Shown one piece after another: positions 1 to 8,010 of a stretch of DNA of 62,131 bases (its first letter is position 1; each line of letters begins with the position of its first letter). The stretch lies in NCBI GenBank assembly GCA_913056165.1, contig CAJXMD010000008.1:1-62131 (forward strand). The letters are read 5' to 3'. The DNA is from an uncultured Halieaceae bacterium. Lineage in GTDB: Bacteria > Pseudomonadota > Gammaproteobacteria > Pseudomonadales > Halieaceae. The position numbers were made by a program, and so were the translations under genes. The notes below the pieces were generated by a model, which was not told where the DNA came from, searched no databases, and worked only from the letters and a program-made list of their open reading frames with translations.

Positions 1-323
1 ATGCGATCGAGACCGTTACCCCAAAAGACCCGCCTGCCATCGGCATAGAGTCCCGAAGTGAGAATGCCGAAAAAAGCAGGGCCCGTATGGGTGTACTGGA
101 TTTCCTGTGGGTCTAGTTTTCGAGAAGTATCGATGGGTCCGGGTTGGGGGAGGGCATCTTGTTGCGCTGGATCTGCATGAGCCATGGTGTAGTTGGAGTC
201 TGCCAGGTAAGGATTTTCTGGCGGAAGGTTGAATCCTTGGCTCTGGTTGTGCCAGAGGAGAGTTGCTGCCAGCAAGACCCAGTATGCAAACGACAGCTGT
301 GGTCGTGATAGGGCTATTTTCAC
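1..323 (-). CDS. Partial secreted or membrane-anchored protein of unknown function (N-terminal part)
   Basis: An open frame reads leftward from a GTG at 321-323 to the window edge without a stop, giving about 107 residues. A GAGG ribosome-binding site lies 7 bases upstream of the GTG. The protein begins with two or three basic residues and then a hydrophobic stretch (residues about 10-24, containing AYWVLLAATLLW), which looks like a signal peptide or N-terminal anchor. A Pro/Asp/Gln-rich linker follows, then a region containing GPAFFGILTSGLYADGRRV and WGNGLDR. The last part is reminiscent of the first blade of beta-propeller or quinoprotein-like proteins, but too little is present to name a family. 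It is divergent from the TonB receptor gene, with 217 bp between them. The reading frame and ribosome-binding site are seen directly; any function is unknown. Confidence 0.6.
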   Translation of the reverse strand, partial: MKIALSRPQLSFAYWVLLAATLLWHNQSQGFNLPPENPYLADSNYTMAHADPAQQDALPQPGPIDTSRKLDPQEIQYTHTGPAFFGILTSGLYADGRRVFWGNGLDR

Positions 324-392
324 AGGTTTGCCTCTTTGTATAGACCAGTTTTATTGGTGAGGTTTTTTGATTTCTTGGGTTGTCTACGATGT

Positions 393-421
393 TTGTAGAA
401 TTGATATAACCATACTATATT
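393..421 (+). promoter_or_regulatory. Candidate sigma-70 promoter for the first TonB receptor gene
   Basis: TTGTAG (393-398) and TATATT (416-421) are separated by exactly 17 bp. The -10 box matches the consensus at five of six positions, the -35 box at three. The site lies in an AT-rich stretch of the 217-bp divergent intergenic region and would give an untranslated leader of about 110 nt. This is a motif match only. Confidence 0.35.
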
Positions 422-540
422 GTGGGACGTAAGCGCTGCTGCTCTGGTTAAGCAACTTGGCAAGGGCAGTGATGGAATAAAACAATAATGACAGTGCTTG
501 GTATCTTCTGATAGCAGGCGTACCACATTGAGGGCGTGTT

Positions 541-2886
541 ATGCGTATCGTGAAGTCGGTTCACCCAGTCGTATCCAGAAATCTTTTAGCAGTTGCGGTC
601 ATGGCAGTGACGTCGCCGGTGCTTGCGCAAGACCTTGTGTTGGAAGAGGTGGTCGTTACGGCGACCAAGCGCGCGGTGTCGATTCAAGATATTTCCGGGA
701 CGGTTAACGTCGTCAGCGGAGACGCCATTGATCGGTTGCGGACCTTTGATTTTAAAGATATCGAGCAACAAACAGCTGGCCTGACGTTGTCGGCGCCCAA
801 CGCGAGAAACAATAATATCTCTCTCCGGGGTATGAGCACTGATCCAGAGTCGGGGGCGAGTGCCGTGGTGTCAGTTTTCTGGAATGACCAACCGATTCGA
901 AGTGATGTAGCTTTCGGGCGTCTCTACGACATGGAGCGTGTAGAAATCCTGCGGGGCCCTCAGGGAACCCTGCAGGGCCGAACCTCACCTGGTGGCTCAA
1001 TCAACCTGGTGACCAAGGGCGCAGATCTCAATGAAGCCAGCGGCAGCGTGCAGGCATCGTTCTCTGATAACGATGGTATCAACGGACAGTTTGCCTACGG
1101 TGGTCCACTGGTTGATGGCGTGTTCGCGGCGCGTGTGGCCGGTGTCTACGACATCAACAACTCTAACGATGTCTCCAACATTACCACCGGCCTAGGCGAT
1201 CCAGAGGACGAGGTTTCCTCTCTTCGTGTAAGTGCCGCGTGGCAGATGACTGACAACTTAAAGTCGAGTTTTGTCTATCAGTATTATGATCGCGACACCG
1301 AACGACCTTCGCCACTTCAGGGAACCGATGCGCTGGGTCAGCGACCGACGTTGAGTGCCTCTGATCGAATCGCTTTGGGGCAGTCCAATGAGGGTGCAAC
1401 GCTGGAGTACGATCTTTACAACCTCCGGTTTGATTGGCAGCTAGGCAATCTGGATCTGGTATCTGTCACGGGTTACAACGAGAGCACCAAAGACTCTTAC
1501 ACGGAAAACGATCGGGCTAACTATGTCACGCTGGATGGTGATCCCAGCAGTATTGATGCCGCGATAACCAACCAGAATTCCCTAACAAAAGCTGAAACTT
1601 TAAGTCAGGAAATCCGGTTGTCTTCCTCTGGAAACGATTTTTGGGATTGGATGGTTGGTGTTTTTTACCTCGACCAGGATACAGAAACTGCGTTCGCGTC
1701 CAACAGAGTTGTCGCTCCACCACTCAACATCAGCTTTTCGAGTGTCGGGGCGATTCCCGTGACAAGGGATGAGCTCGCTTTTTTTACCTTTAACCAGTTT
1801 TATTTGAGCGAAAGCCTCACTTTGGAGGCGGGATTGCGGTGGACGGAGTACGACTCCTACCGGGCGGCAGACGTTTTCTACGGCGACACAAATTACCTGC
1901 CGGAATCGCTGGTTCCGATTCAGGATATTGTGATAGGCGGCATTTCAGCTGCGTTTCCCATTATTGGAATTAGTGATGCCTATAAAAATACCAAGGAAGA
2001 TGCGATCACCGGTTCTTTGACGCTTCGATACAACTTGACTGAGAACACCACAGTTTATGGGGCTTACAACCGGGGTTACAGACCCTCGGGTATTTCCATC
2101 AACCCGACCCCAGCGGTGCAGTTATTGCCCAACGGTGAGGATGACGTGTTGCACGATGAGGAAACCAGTAACTCTCTTGAGTTTGGTTTCAAGGGCCGCT
2201 ATCTCGACGGTCGCGCCGCACTCAATGGTGCACTGTACTACCAAACATTTGATGGTTACTTTGGCTTTGTTCGTGGAGTACAGGTGCTCGATGCAGATGG
2301 CCTCCCTAACGCTATTTCAGGTGGTCTGATTTATAACGGCGACGCCAAAATTTGGGGCTTGGAGCTTGAGGGACAAATCCTTCTGAGCGATCACTGGAGC
2401 GCGGGCGGTGCCTTAGCCTACGCCAAGGGGGAGTGGGACAGTGGTGCAGAGGCGCCCTGTAACGATCGAGAACCCGGTGAGGTTCTTGGGTCCTGCGACA
2501 TCGGAGGCCAATCCTTGGGTGGTGAGCCTGAGTTTTCCCTCTCCTTGCAGTCAGAGTATTTTATCCCTGCCGGTTCCAATGAGTGGTACTTACGCGGGCT
2601 CTACAAGTATACCGATGAGCGTGACAACACCGACGCCTCTGCAGGACTTGGCATAACCAGAGGCTCCTTTGAGGACTACCACATACTCAACGTATACGCC
2701 GGTCTCCGACGCAACGATATGCAGTGGGATGTTGGACTCTGGGTTAAAAACTTGCTCGACTCCGATGAGGTGATCTACGAGCAGGGTCCGGATGCCTACG
2801 ACATTCCCGCGACGGGAGGATCGTATACGCAGACAAATATTTTGGCGGAGAGAGTGATAGGACTTACGGCCCGCTACAATTTTTAG
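541..2886 (+). CDS. TonB-dependent outer-membrane receptor (781 aa)
   Basis: This is an energised outer-membrane transporter for a large or scarce ligand, powered by TonB-ExbBD. A signal peptide ends near residue 30 (PVLAQD). A TonB-box-like segment (LEEVVVTATKR) follows, then the plug domain with the VEILRGPQGTLQGRTSPGGSI-type motif (about residues 135-155), and a beta-barrel ending in the typical aromatic C-terminus RYNF. The start is supported by GAGGG six bases upstream of the ATG. Sequences of this style (SIQDISGTVNVVS...) are common in marine Proteobacteria and are often annotated as siderophore-like receptors, but the ligand cannot be read from sequence. It lies next to the TetR/atu-like cluster in a convergent arrangement, so it may import that pathway's substrate; this is inference from position alone. 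Confidence 0.9.
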   Translation: MRIVKSVHPVVSRNLLAVAVMAVTSPVLAQDLVLEEVVVTATKRAVSIQDISGTVNVVSGDAIDRLRTFDFKDIEQQTAGLTLSAPNARNNNISLRGMSTDPESGASAVVSVFWNDQPIRSDVAFGRLYDMERVEILRGPQGTLQGRTSPGGSINLVTKGADLNEASGSVQASFSDNDGINGQFAYGGPLVDGVFAARVAGVYDINNSNDVSNITTGLGDPEDEVSSLRVSAAWQMTDNLKSSFVYQYYDRDTERPSPLQGTDALGQRPTLSASDRIALGQSNEGATLEYDLYNLRFDWQLGNLDLVSVTGYNESTKDSYTENDRANYVTLDGDPSSIDAAITNQNSLTKAETLSQEIRLSSSGNDFWDWMVGVFYLDQDTETAFASNRVVAPPLNISFSSVGAIPVTRDELAFFTFNQFYLSESLTLEAGLRWTEYDSYRAADVFYGDTNYLPESLVPIQDIVIGGISAAFPIIGISDAYKNTKEDAITGSLTLRYNLTENTTVYGAYNRGYRPSGISINPTPAVQLLPNGEDDVLHDEETSNSLEFGFKGRYLDGRAALNGALYYQTFDGYFGFVRGVQVLDADGLPNAISGGLIYNGDAKIWGLELEGQILLSDHWSAGGALAYAKGEWDSGAEAPCNDREPGEVLGSCDIGGQSLGGEPEFSLSLQSEYFIPAGSNEWYLRGLYKYTDERDNTDASAGLGITRGSFEDYHILNVYAGLRRNDMQWDVGLWVKNLLDSDEVIYEQGPDAYDIPATGGSYTQTNILAERVIGLTARYNF

Positions 2887-2905
2887 TCACGGGTGAGGCT
2901 GTGGG

Positions 2906-2930
2906 AAGGGTGGCGCAGCCACCCTTTTTC
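2906..2930 (+). terminator. Rho-independent terminator of the TonB receptor gene
   Basis: GGGTGGC (2908-2914) pairs with GCCACCC (2918-2924) around a GCA triloop. Two A-T pairs extend the stem and a run of five T follows. It lies 20 bp after the receptor stop and touches the 3' end of the convergent tetR gene, so it also separates the two transcripts. Confidence 0.85.
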
Positions 2931-3619
2931 TATTTAGCGCTCGGTAATTGTTTCAGTTGTCGTTGTATCGATTCAAGTTTTTGCATTAGATCTTGATTGC
3001 TTGGAGTTGTGGCCTCAAGCCTTGCTGGTGTGACTTGATCAGGTGCGACTATCAGCGAGAGTAAGTTGGTCACTACGCTGTGGTCGTAGGGTCGCCCCCG
3101 CAACTTGAGCGTCCTCGAAGAGAATTCCAGGGTGCCGAAAAAGACGTCTCGTAGATGTCCAATCGGCGTATGGGGCGGCAGTTCACCCCGATCCACCCCT
3201 TGCTTCATTATTCGGTCGAATACCTTGACGTATTCGCGGACCTGATCGAGATCCTGAGCCTGTTGGGGTTGAGCGCGATAGGTTAGTGATACCAAGTCAA
3301 ATTGATTGAGTATCGACTGTAAGTGATAGCGGCCAAATTGCTCAAGCTGGTCGAGAGTGCCGGCCTCTTTATTGATGGCCGCTTCGGCTCCCAGAGTCAG
3401 TTGTGACCAGAAACGGCCGATCACACCAGCGAGCAGATCCCGTTTGTTCTTGTAGTACAGATACACGGTGCCCTCTGCCACTGACGCTGCGCGAGCAATG
3501 TCGGCGATCTTGGCACCATCAAATCCTGCCTGCGCAAAGATTCCCTCAGCCGCGTCCAAAATGGCTGAATCCTTTGCTTCTAGTCGCTCTCGGGTTGTAT
3601 TGCGGGCTGTTGAAGACAT
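2930..3619 (-). CDS. TetR-family transcriptional repressor, AtuR-like by position
   Basis: The N-terminus carries a TetR helix-turn-helix (residues about 10-60: ILDAAEGIFAQAGFDGAKI, then SVAEGTVYLYYKNKRDLL), followed by an all-helical ligand/dimerisation domain; total length about 229 aa. The frame also has GTG one codon upstream (3622). ATG at 3619 is preferred because the AAGGCGG ribosome-binding site then has a 7-base spacing rather than 4. It is divergent from the atuA-like gene across 134 bp containing a multiple palindrome, the arrangement known for atuR/atuA in Pseudomonas aeruginosa, where AtuR represses the cluster. TetR proteins of this type often bind acyl-CoA ligands. Repression of the downstream catabolic genes is a strong positional inference; the inducer is unknown. 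Confidence 0.85.
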   Translation of the reverse strand: MSSTARNTTRERLEAKDSAILDAAEGIFAQAGFDGAKIADIARAASVAEGTVYLYYKNKRDLLAGVIGRFWSQLTLGAEAAINKEAGTLDQLEQFGRYHLQSILNQFDLVSLTYRAQPQQAQDLDQVREYVKVFDRIMKQGVDRGELPPHTPIGHLRDVFFGTLEFSSRTLKLRGRPYDHSVVTNLLSLIVAPDQVTPARLEATTPSNQDLMQKLESIQRQLKQLPSAK

Positions 3620-3647
3620 CACTTTTCCGCCTTATACTGAGGAAAAC

Positions 3648-3673
3648 TCATTTTAAATGAATTGAATTCATTT
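3648..3673. promoter_or_regulatory. Overlapping palindromes: candidate operator of the TetR repressor
   Basis: Two perfect odd-centred palindromes share a half-site. TCATTT-T-AAATGA occupies 3648-3660 (13 bp) and AAATGAATT-G-AATTCATTT occupies 3655-3673 (19 bp). This produces three ATTT/AAAT-type half-sites in 26 bp, directly between the divergent repressor and atuA-like genes. P. aeruginosa AtuR is known to bind two 13-bp inverted repeats in the equivalent intergenic region, so the resemblance is in architecture. Binding here is inferred. Confidence 0.7.
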
Positions 3674-3753
3674 TGGTATCCCGACACTTCAATAAAGGTC
3701 GGGGGTGCGAGGCGCTGAATTAAGAGCGGCGGAAGTAGTAGAAGGTAGGCGTA

Positions 3754-5577
3754 ATGATCAGGATTGGCGGAGCCACGGGGTATTGGGGAGAGGCAGACCT
3801 TGCTCTACCGCAATTTTTGGCTGAGGAGCACATGGATTTCATCGTGTTCGACTATTTGGCGGAAATCACCATGTCGATCATGGCTCGGGCCAAAGCGTCG
3901 GATCCAGAGAAAGGCTATGCCACCGATTTTGTGACGGCTATCGTTGCACCCCATTTACAGCGTATCGCTGAGTCAGGTGTGAAACTGATCAGTAACGCGG
4001 GGGGTGTAAATCCCGAGGCTTGTGGTCGCGCCATCAAACAACTGATCGCTGACGCGGGTCTGTCTCTAAAGGTGGCAGTGATCACCGGGGATGATCTCAT
4101 GCCTAAAGTAGACCAGCTGTTGGCAGCGGAGCCCCGAGAAATGTTTACAGGGGAGGCCCCGCCACCCCCTGAGGCCATCGCCAGTGCGAATGCCTACCTG
4201 GGCGCTTTTCCGATTGCTGCAGCCTTGGATCAGGGCGCGGATATTGTGGTCACTGGTCGCTGTGTCGACAGCGCTGTCACATTGGGAGCCTGTATTCATC
4301 GCTTCGGCTGGCAGCGTAGCGATCTGGATTTACTGGCGGCGGGTTCCCTCGCAGGGCATTTGATCGAGTGCGGACCGCAGGTGACGGGAGGTAACTACAC
4401 CGACTGGGAAGAGGTCGCGGACAGCTTGCATGAGGTCGGGTATCCCATTGCAGAAATCGCTGCCGATGGCGGCGTTGTTATCACCAAGCCTGGGGGGACT
4501 GGGGGCTGCGTCACCAGAGGAAGCGTAGGTGAACAACTCCTCTATGAAATTGGTGACCCCGGAGATTACCGACTCCCTGACGTGGTTTGTGATTTCACCA
4601 ACGTGACTCTCGAGGAGATCGATACCGATCGCGTGTCGGCTCGGGGCGCGCGGGGGACAGAGGTGCCATCGCACTATAAAGCCTCTGTTACCTGGGCAGA
4701 CGGGTGGCGCGCCGGCATGATTTGCTTTTATGTGGGAGCCAAGGCGGCTGAGAAAGCGCGTATTTTTGCTGATGAAGCTATTCAGCGCGCGCGCAGAAAG
4801 CTGGCAGCGAGGGGAGCGCCGGATTATGTCGATGTGTCGGTTGAGATTGTGGGTGATGAAAGTCATTGGGGCGATGCGGCGCGCTATGTGAGGAGTCGGG
4901 AAGTGGCGGTCAAAGTTGCCTGTCGCCATCAGGATCGACGCGCGACTGATTTACTCATGCGTGAACTCTCGGGCGCAGCGTTGGGAGCACCGCCAGGTTT
5001 TTGCTCCTTTGCAGGGACCCGCCCAAAGTCGTCGCCCGTCATCCGCTTGTTTTCGATTCTCGTTGACCGCGATCTCCCCGAGATCTGCATTCATATCGAG
5101 GATCAGGTCCGACCCTTCGATGATGCTAAAGCAGTTGGCATGCAGTCGGCTGATGAGACTGGCACCTCAAGCGCCAATGACACTCCCTCCGACACGTCCT
5201 ATGAAGCGAGTGTCACTGCTAACAACAACGGGGTAGGGCTCATCGAAGTGCCACTGGAGCGATTGGCTTGGGCCCGCTCGGGAGATAAAGGCGACAAGGC
5301 CAATATTGGCGTGATGGCAAGGAAGGCTGAGTACTTGCCATGGATTTCCGCTGTACTTACCTCGCCTTATGTAGCCAGTCGCTTTACGCACTTTATGGCG
5401 AGTCCAGCAATCGATCGTTTCGAATTGCCGGGTCTGCCGGCCCTCAACTTTGTATTGCACAACGTGCTCGGGGGCGGCGGCGTAGCGAGTTTGCGTAATG
5501 ACCCACAGGCAAAGGGGTATGCCCAAATTTTACTGGATACACCGGTAGCGATACCGGCCTCACTGTTGGAGAACTGA
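3754..5577 (+). CDS. atuA: AtuA-like protein (DUF1446 plus C-terminal AtuA-like domain)
   Basis: The protein has 607 residues. Residues 1 to about 450 form the acyclic terpene utilisation AtuA/DUF1446 domain, recognisable from RIGGATGYWGEADLA at the start and SNAGGVNPEACGRAI near residue 80. A Ser/Thr/Asp-rich linker (about 465-495) leads to the ferredoxin-fold-like AtuA C-terminal domain (LAWARSGDKGDKANIGV through the GGGGVASLRND segment). In Pseudomonas, AtuA is required for growth on citronellol/geraniol, but its biochemical reaction is not established. It is the first gene of a tightly packed operon: the carboxyltransferase ATG follows its stop after 1 bp. The start fits the family N-terminus. 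Family assignment is confident; the terpene substrate is inferred from family and context. Confidence 0.85.
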   Translation: MIRIGGATGYWGEADLALPQFLAEEHMDFIVFDYLAEITMSIMARAKASDPEKGYATDFVTAIVAPHLQRIAESGVKLISNAGGVNPEACGRAIKQLIADAGLSLKVAVITGDDLMPKVDQLLAAEPREMFTGEAPPPPEAIASANAYLGAFPIAAALDQGADIVVTGRCVDSAVTLGACIHRFGWQRSDLDLLAAGSLAGHLIECGPQVTGGNYTDWEEVADSLHEVGYPIAEIAADGGVVITKPGGTGGCVTRGSVGEQLLYEIGDPGDYRLPDVVCDFTNVTLEEIDTDRVSARGARGTEVPSHYKASVTWADGWRAGMICFYVGAKAAEKARIFADEAIQRARRKLAARGAPDYVDVSVEIVGDESHWGDAARYVRSREVAVKVACRHQDRRATDLLMRELSGAALGAPPGFCSFAGTRPKSSPVIRLFSILVDRDLPEICIHIEDQVRPFDDAKAVGMQSADETGTSSANDTPSDTSYEASVTANNNGVGLIEVPLERLAWARSGDKGDKANIGVMARKAEYLPWISAVLTSPYVASRFTHFMASPAIDRFELPGLPALNFVLHNVLGGGGVASLRNDPQAKGYAQILLDTPVAIPASLLEN

Positions 5578-5578
5578 C

Positions 5579-7201
5579 ATGGTCGCGGTGACATCACAGA
5601 TAGATGCCAACTCGGAAACCTTTGCCGCCAATCGGGCGAGCATGATGCAATTTGTTGAGCGATTACGATCTCTCGAGGCCCGCAGCGAAGAGGCGTCTGC
5701 CAAACGGCGAGCAACTTTTGAAAAGCGAGGTCAGTTGTTACCAAGTGATCGGCTCAATCGCTTACTCGATCCCGGCATGCCTTTCCTGCGTTTACATACG
5801 TTGGCCAATTACGGGGTAGATAATGCCGATCGGGAGAGCAGCATACCGGGCGCTTCGGTGATTGTGGGGATTGGATTCGTTGGCGGTGTGCGGTGCATGG
5901 TGTGGGTCGATGACTCGGGCATTGCTGCCGGCGCCATGACAGCAAAGACCGGTGATGTAGCGCTGTCATTGCAAAGCATTTGCAAGCGGCAGAAGCTGCC
6001 CCTGATTCATTTGGTGGAGAGTGCAGGGGCCAATCTGCTTCAGTATACCGTTGAGCTGTGGGCTAACTTCGGCGCCATCTTCCGCAATCTGGCTCAAATG
6101 TCAGCCATGGGCTTGCCGACTCTGGTAGTGCTTCATGGAGGGTCTACTGCCGGCGGCGCATACATGCCCGGCATGTCGGACTATGTCATTGGCGTCAAAG
6201 AAAACGGGATGGCGGCGCTTGGGGGCGCCGCGCTGGTGAGGGCCGCAACCGGGGAGGTGGCGAACGATCGGGAACTTGGGGGCAGTGAGATGCATGCCAG
6301 CGTTTCCGGTTTGGTGGAGTATTTGGTTGAAGATGATGCCCATGGATTGTTGAAAGCGCGCGAGGTATTCGAGCGGCTTGATTGGAATCGTCGTGCCACG
6401 TCGATTCCACAGCGGACCTATCAGCCACCCCGTTATGATGGGGATCAGCTGGCCGGTGCCGTTCCCACCGATCCCAAGGTGCCTTATGACTGCCGTGAAG
6501 TTTTCGCCCGGGTGGTTGACGGTTCCGACATCGAAGAATTCAAACCCCGATATGGGCTATCCACGGTGTGTGCTTACACGAGCATTACCGGCATTGCCTG
6601 CGCCGTGATTGGTAATAACGGTCCCATTGATCCCAATGGGGCTACCAAAGCCGCGCAGTTTATCCAGCTCTGTGACCAGGCGGATCTTCCGATCATCTTT
6701 TTCCAGAACACCACCGGCTACATGGTGGGTACCGAATACGAGCAGTCGGGGATGATCAAGCACGGCTCAAAAATGGTGCAGGCGGTGAGCAATGCGCGAG
6801 TGCCCAAGATCAGTCTATACGTGGGTGCCAGTTTTGGTGCGGGTAACTACGGTATGTGTGGCTGGTCTTATGAGCCTGATTTTTTGTTTGCCTGGCCTAG
6901 TGCCCGCACCGGTGTTATGTCCGGGCAGAGTGCCGCCACCACCATGAGCGAGGTGGCTAAAGTCGGCGCGGCGCGCAAGGGCATAAGCATTGATGAAGAA
7001 CAGCTCGCCCAGCAAGAAGCGGCGATTCAGGCGCACTTCGACGCACAGGAAGATGCGTTTTATACCTCCGGTCGAGTATTGGACCACGGAGTCATTGATC
7101 CACGGGATACCCGTAAGGTGTTGACCTTCTGTTTGGAGACGGTGCTGGAGGCCAAACGGCGCACGTTGACCCCCAACAGTTTCGGCGTAGGGAGGATGTG
7201 A
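5579..7201 (+). CDS. atuC: Acyl-CoA carboxylase carboxyltransferase (beta) subunit, AtuC-like
   Basis: This is a 540-aa biotin-dependent carboxyltransferase that would move CO2 from carboxybiotin to an acyl-CoA. The N-terminal half carries the acyl-CoA-binding crotonase-like fold (GASVIVGIGFVGGVRCMVWVDD, then GGSTAGGAYMPGMSD). The C-terminal half carries the carboxybiotin side (NTTGYMVGTEYEQSG, GASFGAGNYGMCG, AWPSARTGVMSG). Its length fits methylcrotonyl-CoA or geranyl-CoA carboxylase beta subunits. It is cotranscribed with the biotin carboxylase subunit two genes downstream and lies next to AtuA, which favours a geranyl-CoA or related 3-methyl-enoyl-CoA substrate over leucine catabolism. No isovaleryl-CoA dehydrogenase or HMG-CoA lyase gene is nearby. 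The exact substrate cannot be fixed from sequence alone. Confidence 0.85.
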   Translation: MVAVTSQIDANSETFAANRASMMQFVERLRSLEARSEEASAKRRATFEKRGQLLPSDRLNRLLDPGMPFLRLHTLANYGVDNADRESSIPGASVIVGIGFVGGVRCMVWVDDSGIAAGAMTAKTGDVALSLQSICKRQKLPLIHLVESAGANLLQYTVELWANFGAIFRNLAQMSAMGLPTLVVLHGGSTAGGAYMPGMSDYVIGVKENGMAALGGAALVRAATGEVANDRELGGSEMHASVSGLVEYLVEDDAHGLLKAREVFERLDWNRRATSIPQRTYQPPRYDGDQLAGAVPTDPKVPYDCREVFARVVDGSDIEEFKPRYGLSTVCAYTSITGIACAVIGNNGPIDPNGATKAAQFIQLCDQADLPIIFFQNTTGYMVGTEYEQSGMIKHGSKMVQAVSNARVPKISLYVGASFGAGNYGMCGWSYEPDFLFAWPSARTGVMSGQSAATTMSEVAKVGAARKGISIDEEQLAQQEAAIQAHFDAQEDAFYTSGRVLDHGVIDPRDTRKVLTFCLETVLEAKRRTLTPNSFGVGRM

Positions 7202-7203
7202 AC

Positions 7204-8007
7204 ATGACGACCTTACCCGATACTCAATCCGTTGAATGTGAGCTGGAAGCTGGTTGGTTAACCGTCTGGTTTAACCAGCCGGAAAAGCGAAATCCCCTAA
7301 CCGATGATGTAGTGGCAGATCTGCAGCGACTCTGTGATGCCCTACAGGATGATCGAGACGTCCGTGGCATGACCCTACGGGGCAGGGGAGGCTTTTTCTG
7401 CGCCGGCGGAGATTTGAGGGGATTCCAGACCATGGCCAAGGCCTCTGAGCAAGAGGTTATTGAGATGAGTTCGACAATTGGCCGCCTGCTGCAGAGCCTT
7501 GATGGGCTGCCATTTGTCACGATTGCCCTGGTCGAGGGCGCTGCCATGGCTGGTGGGCTGGGGGTGGCCTGCTGCTGCGATGTCACTATTGGCACCGCAG
7601 ACGCACGGTTTGCGTTTTCCGAGACCCGCATTGGTATCTCCCCTGCACAGATTGCCCGCTACGTCATGCAAAAATGCGGTGACTCTACCGGCAGACGCCT
7701 GATGCTGAGCGCGGCCCGGTTTACCGGAACGGAGGCTGAGACCCTGGGGATTCTGGATATTGTCGTCCGGGACGCAAACGCTCTCGTTGAGGCCGAAGCC
7801 GGGATTCGGGCCGACGTCTTGGCCTGTGCACCCGGGGCGGTGTCGGCGACGAAGCGTCTTTTAAAGGTGCTTCCCTCGCTTTCGGACCAGGAGAAAATAG
7901 CTGTAGCGGCAGAGAATTTTACCCAGTGTCTCAAGGGTGAGGAGGGCGTCGAGGGGGTGGCCTCTTTTCTCGAAAAACGCAAGCCGAACTGGCATCAGGA
8001 GGCATAA
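7204..8007 (+). CDS. atuE: Enoyl-CoA hydratase/isomerase family protein, AtuE-like
   Basis: This crotonase-fold protein (about 267 aa) is expected to hydrate the product of the neighbouring carboxylase (an isohexenylglutaconyl-CoA-like intermediate). Seen motifs are the oxyanion segments GFFCAGGDLRGF (about 60-75) and GAAMAGGLGVACCCD (about 115), then FSETRIGISPAQIARYV. The first catalytic Glu of classical enoyl-CoA hydratase is Gly here (GGLGVA), while the second Glu (in SETRIG) is kept. As I recall, this pattern also occurs in methylglutaconyl-CoA hydratase-type proteins. A GTG at 7198 is in frame but only 2 bases from the GGAGG at 7191-7195. ATG 7204, with 8-base spacing, is the better start. 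It lies between the two carboxylase subunit genes. Confidence 0.8.
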   Translation: MTTLPDTQSVECELEAGWLTVWFNQPEKRNPLTDDVVADLQRLCDALQDDRDVRGMTLRGRGGFFCAGGDLRGFQTMAKASEQEVIEMSSTIGRLLQSLDGLPFVTIALVEGAAMAGGLGVACCCDVTIGTADARFAFSETRIGISPAQIARYVMQKCGDSTGRRLMLSAARFTGTEAETLGILDIVVRDANALVEAEAGIRADVLACAPGAVSATKRLLKVLPSLSDQEKIAVAAENFTQCLKGEEGVEGVASFLEKRKPNWHQEA

Positions 8008-8010
8008 GCG

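Noticed and set aside
4330-4929. 199-codon open frame on the minus strand
   Set aside because: It is fully antisense to the AtuA-like gene, has no family-like sequence, and is Arg/His/Pro-rich as expected for a shadow of a GC-rich gene.
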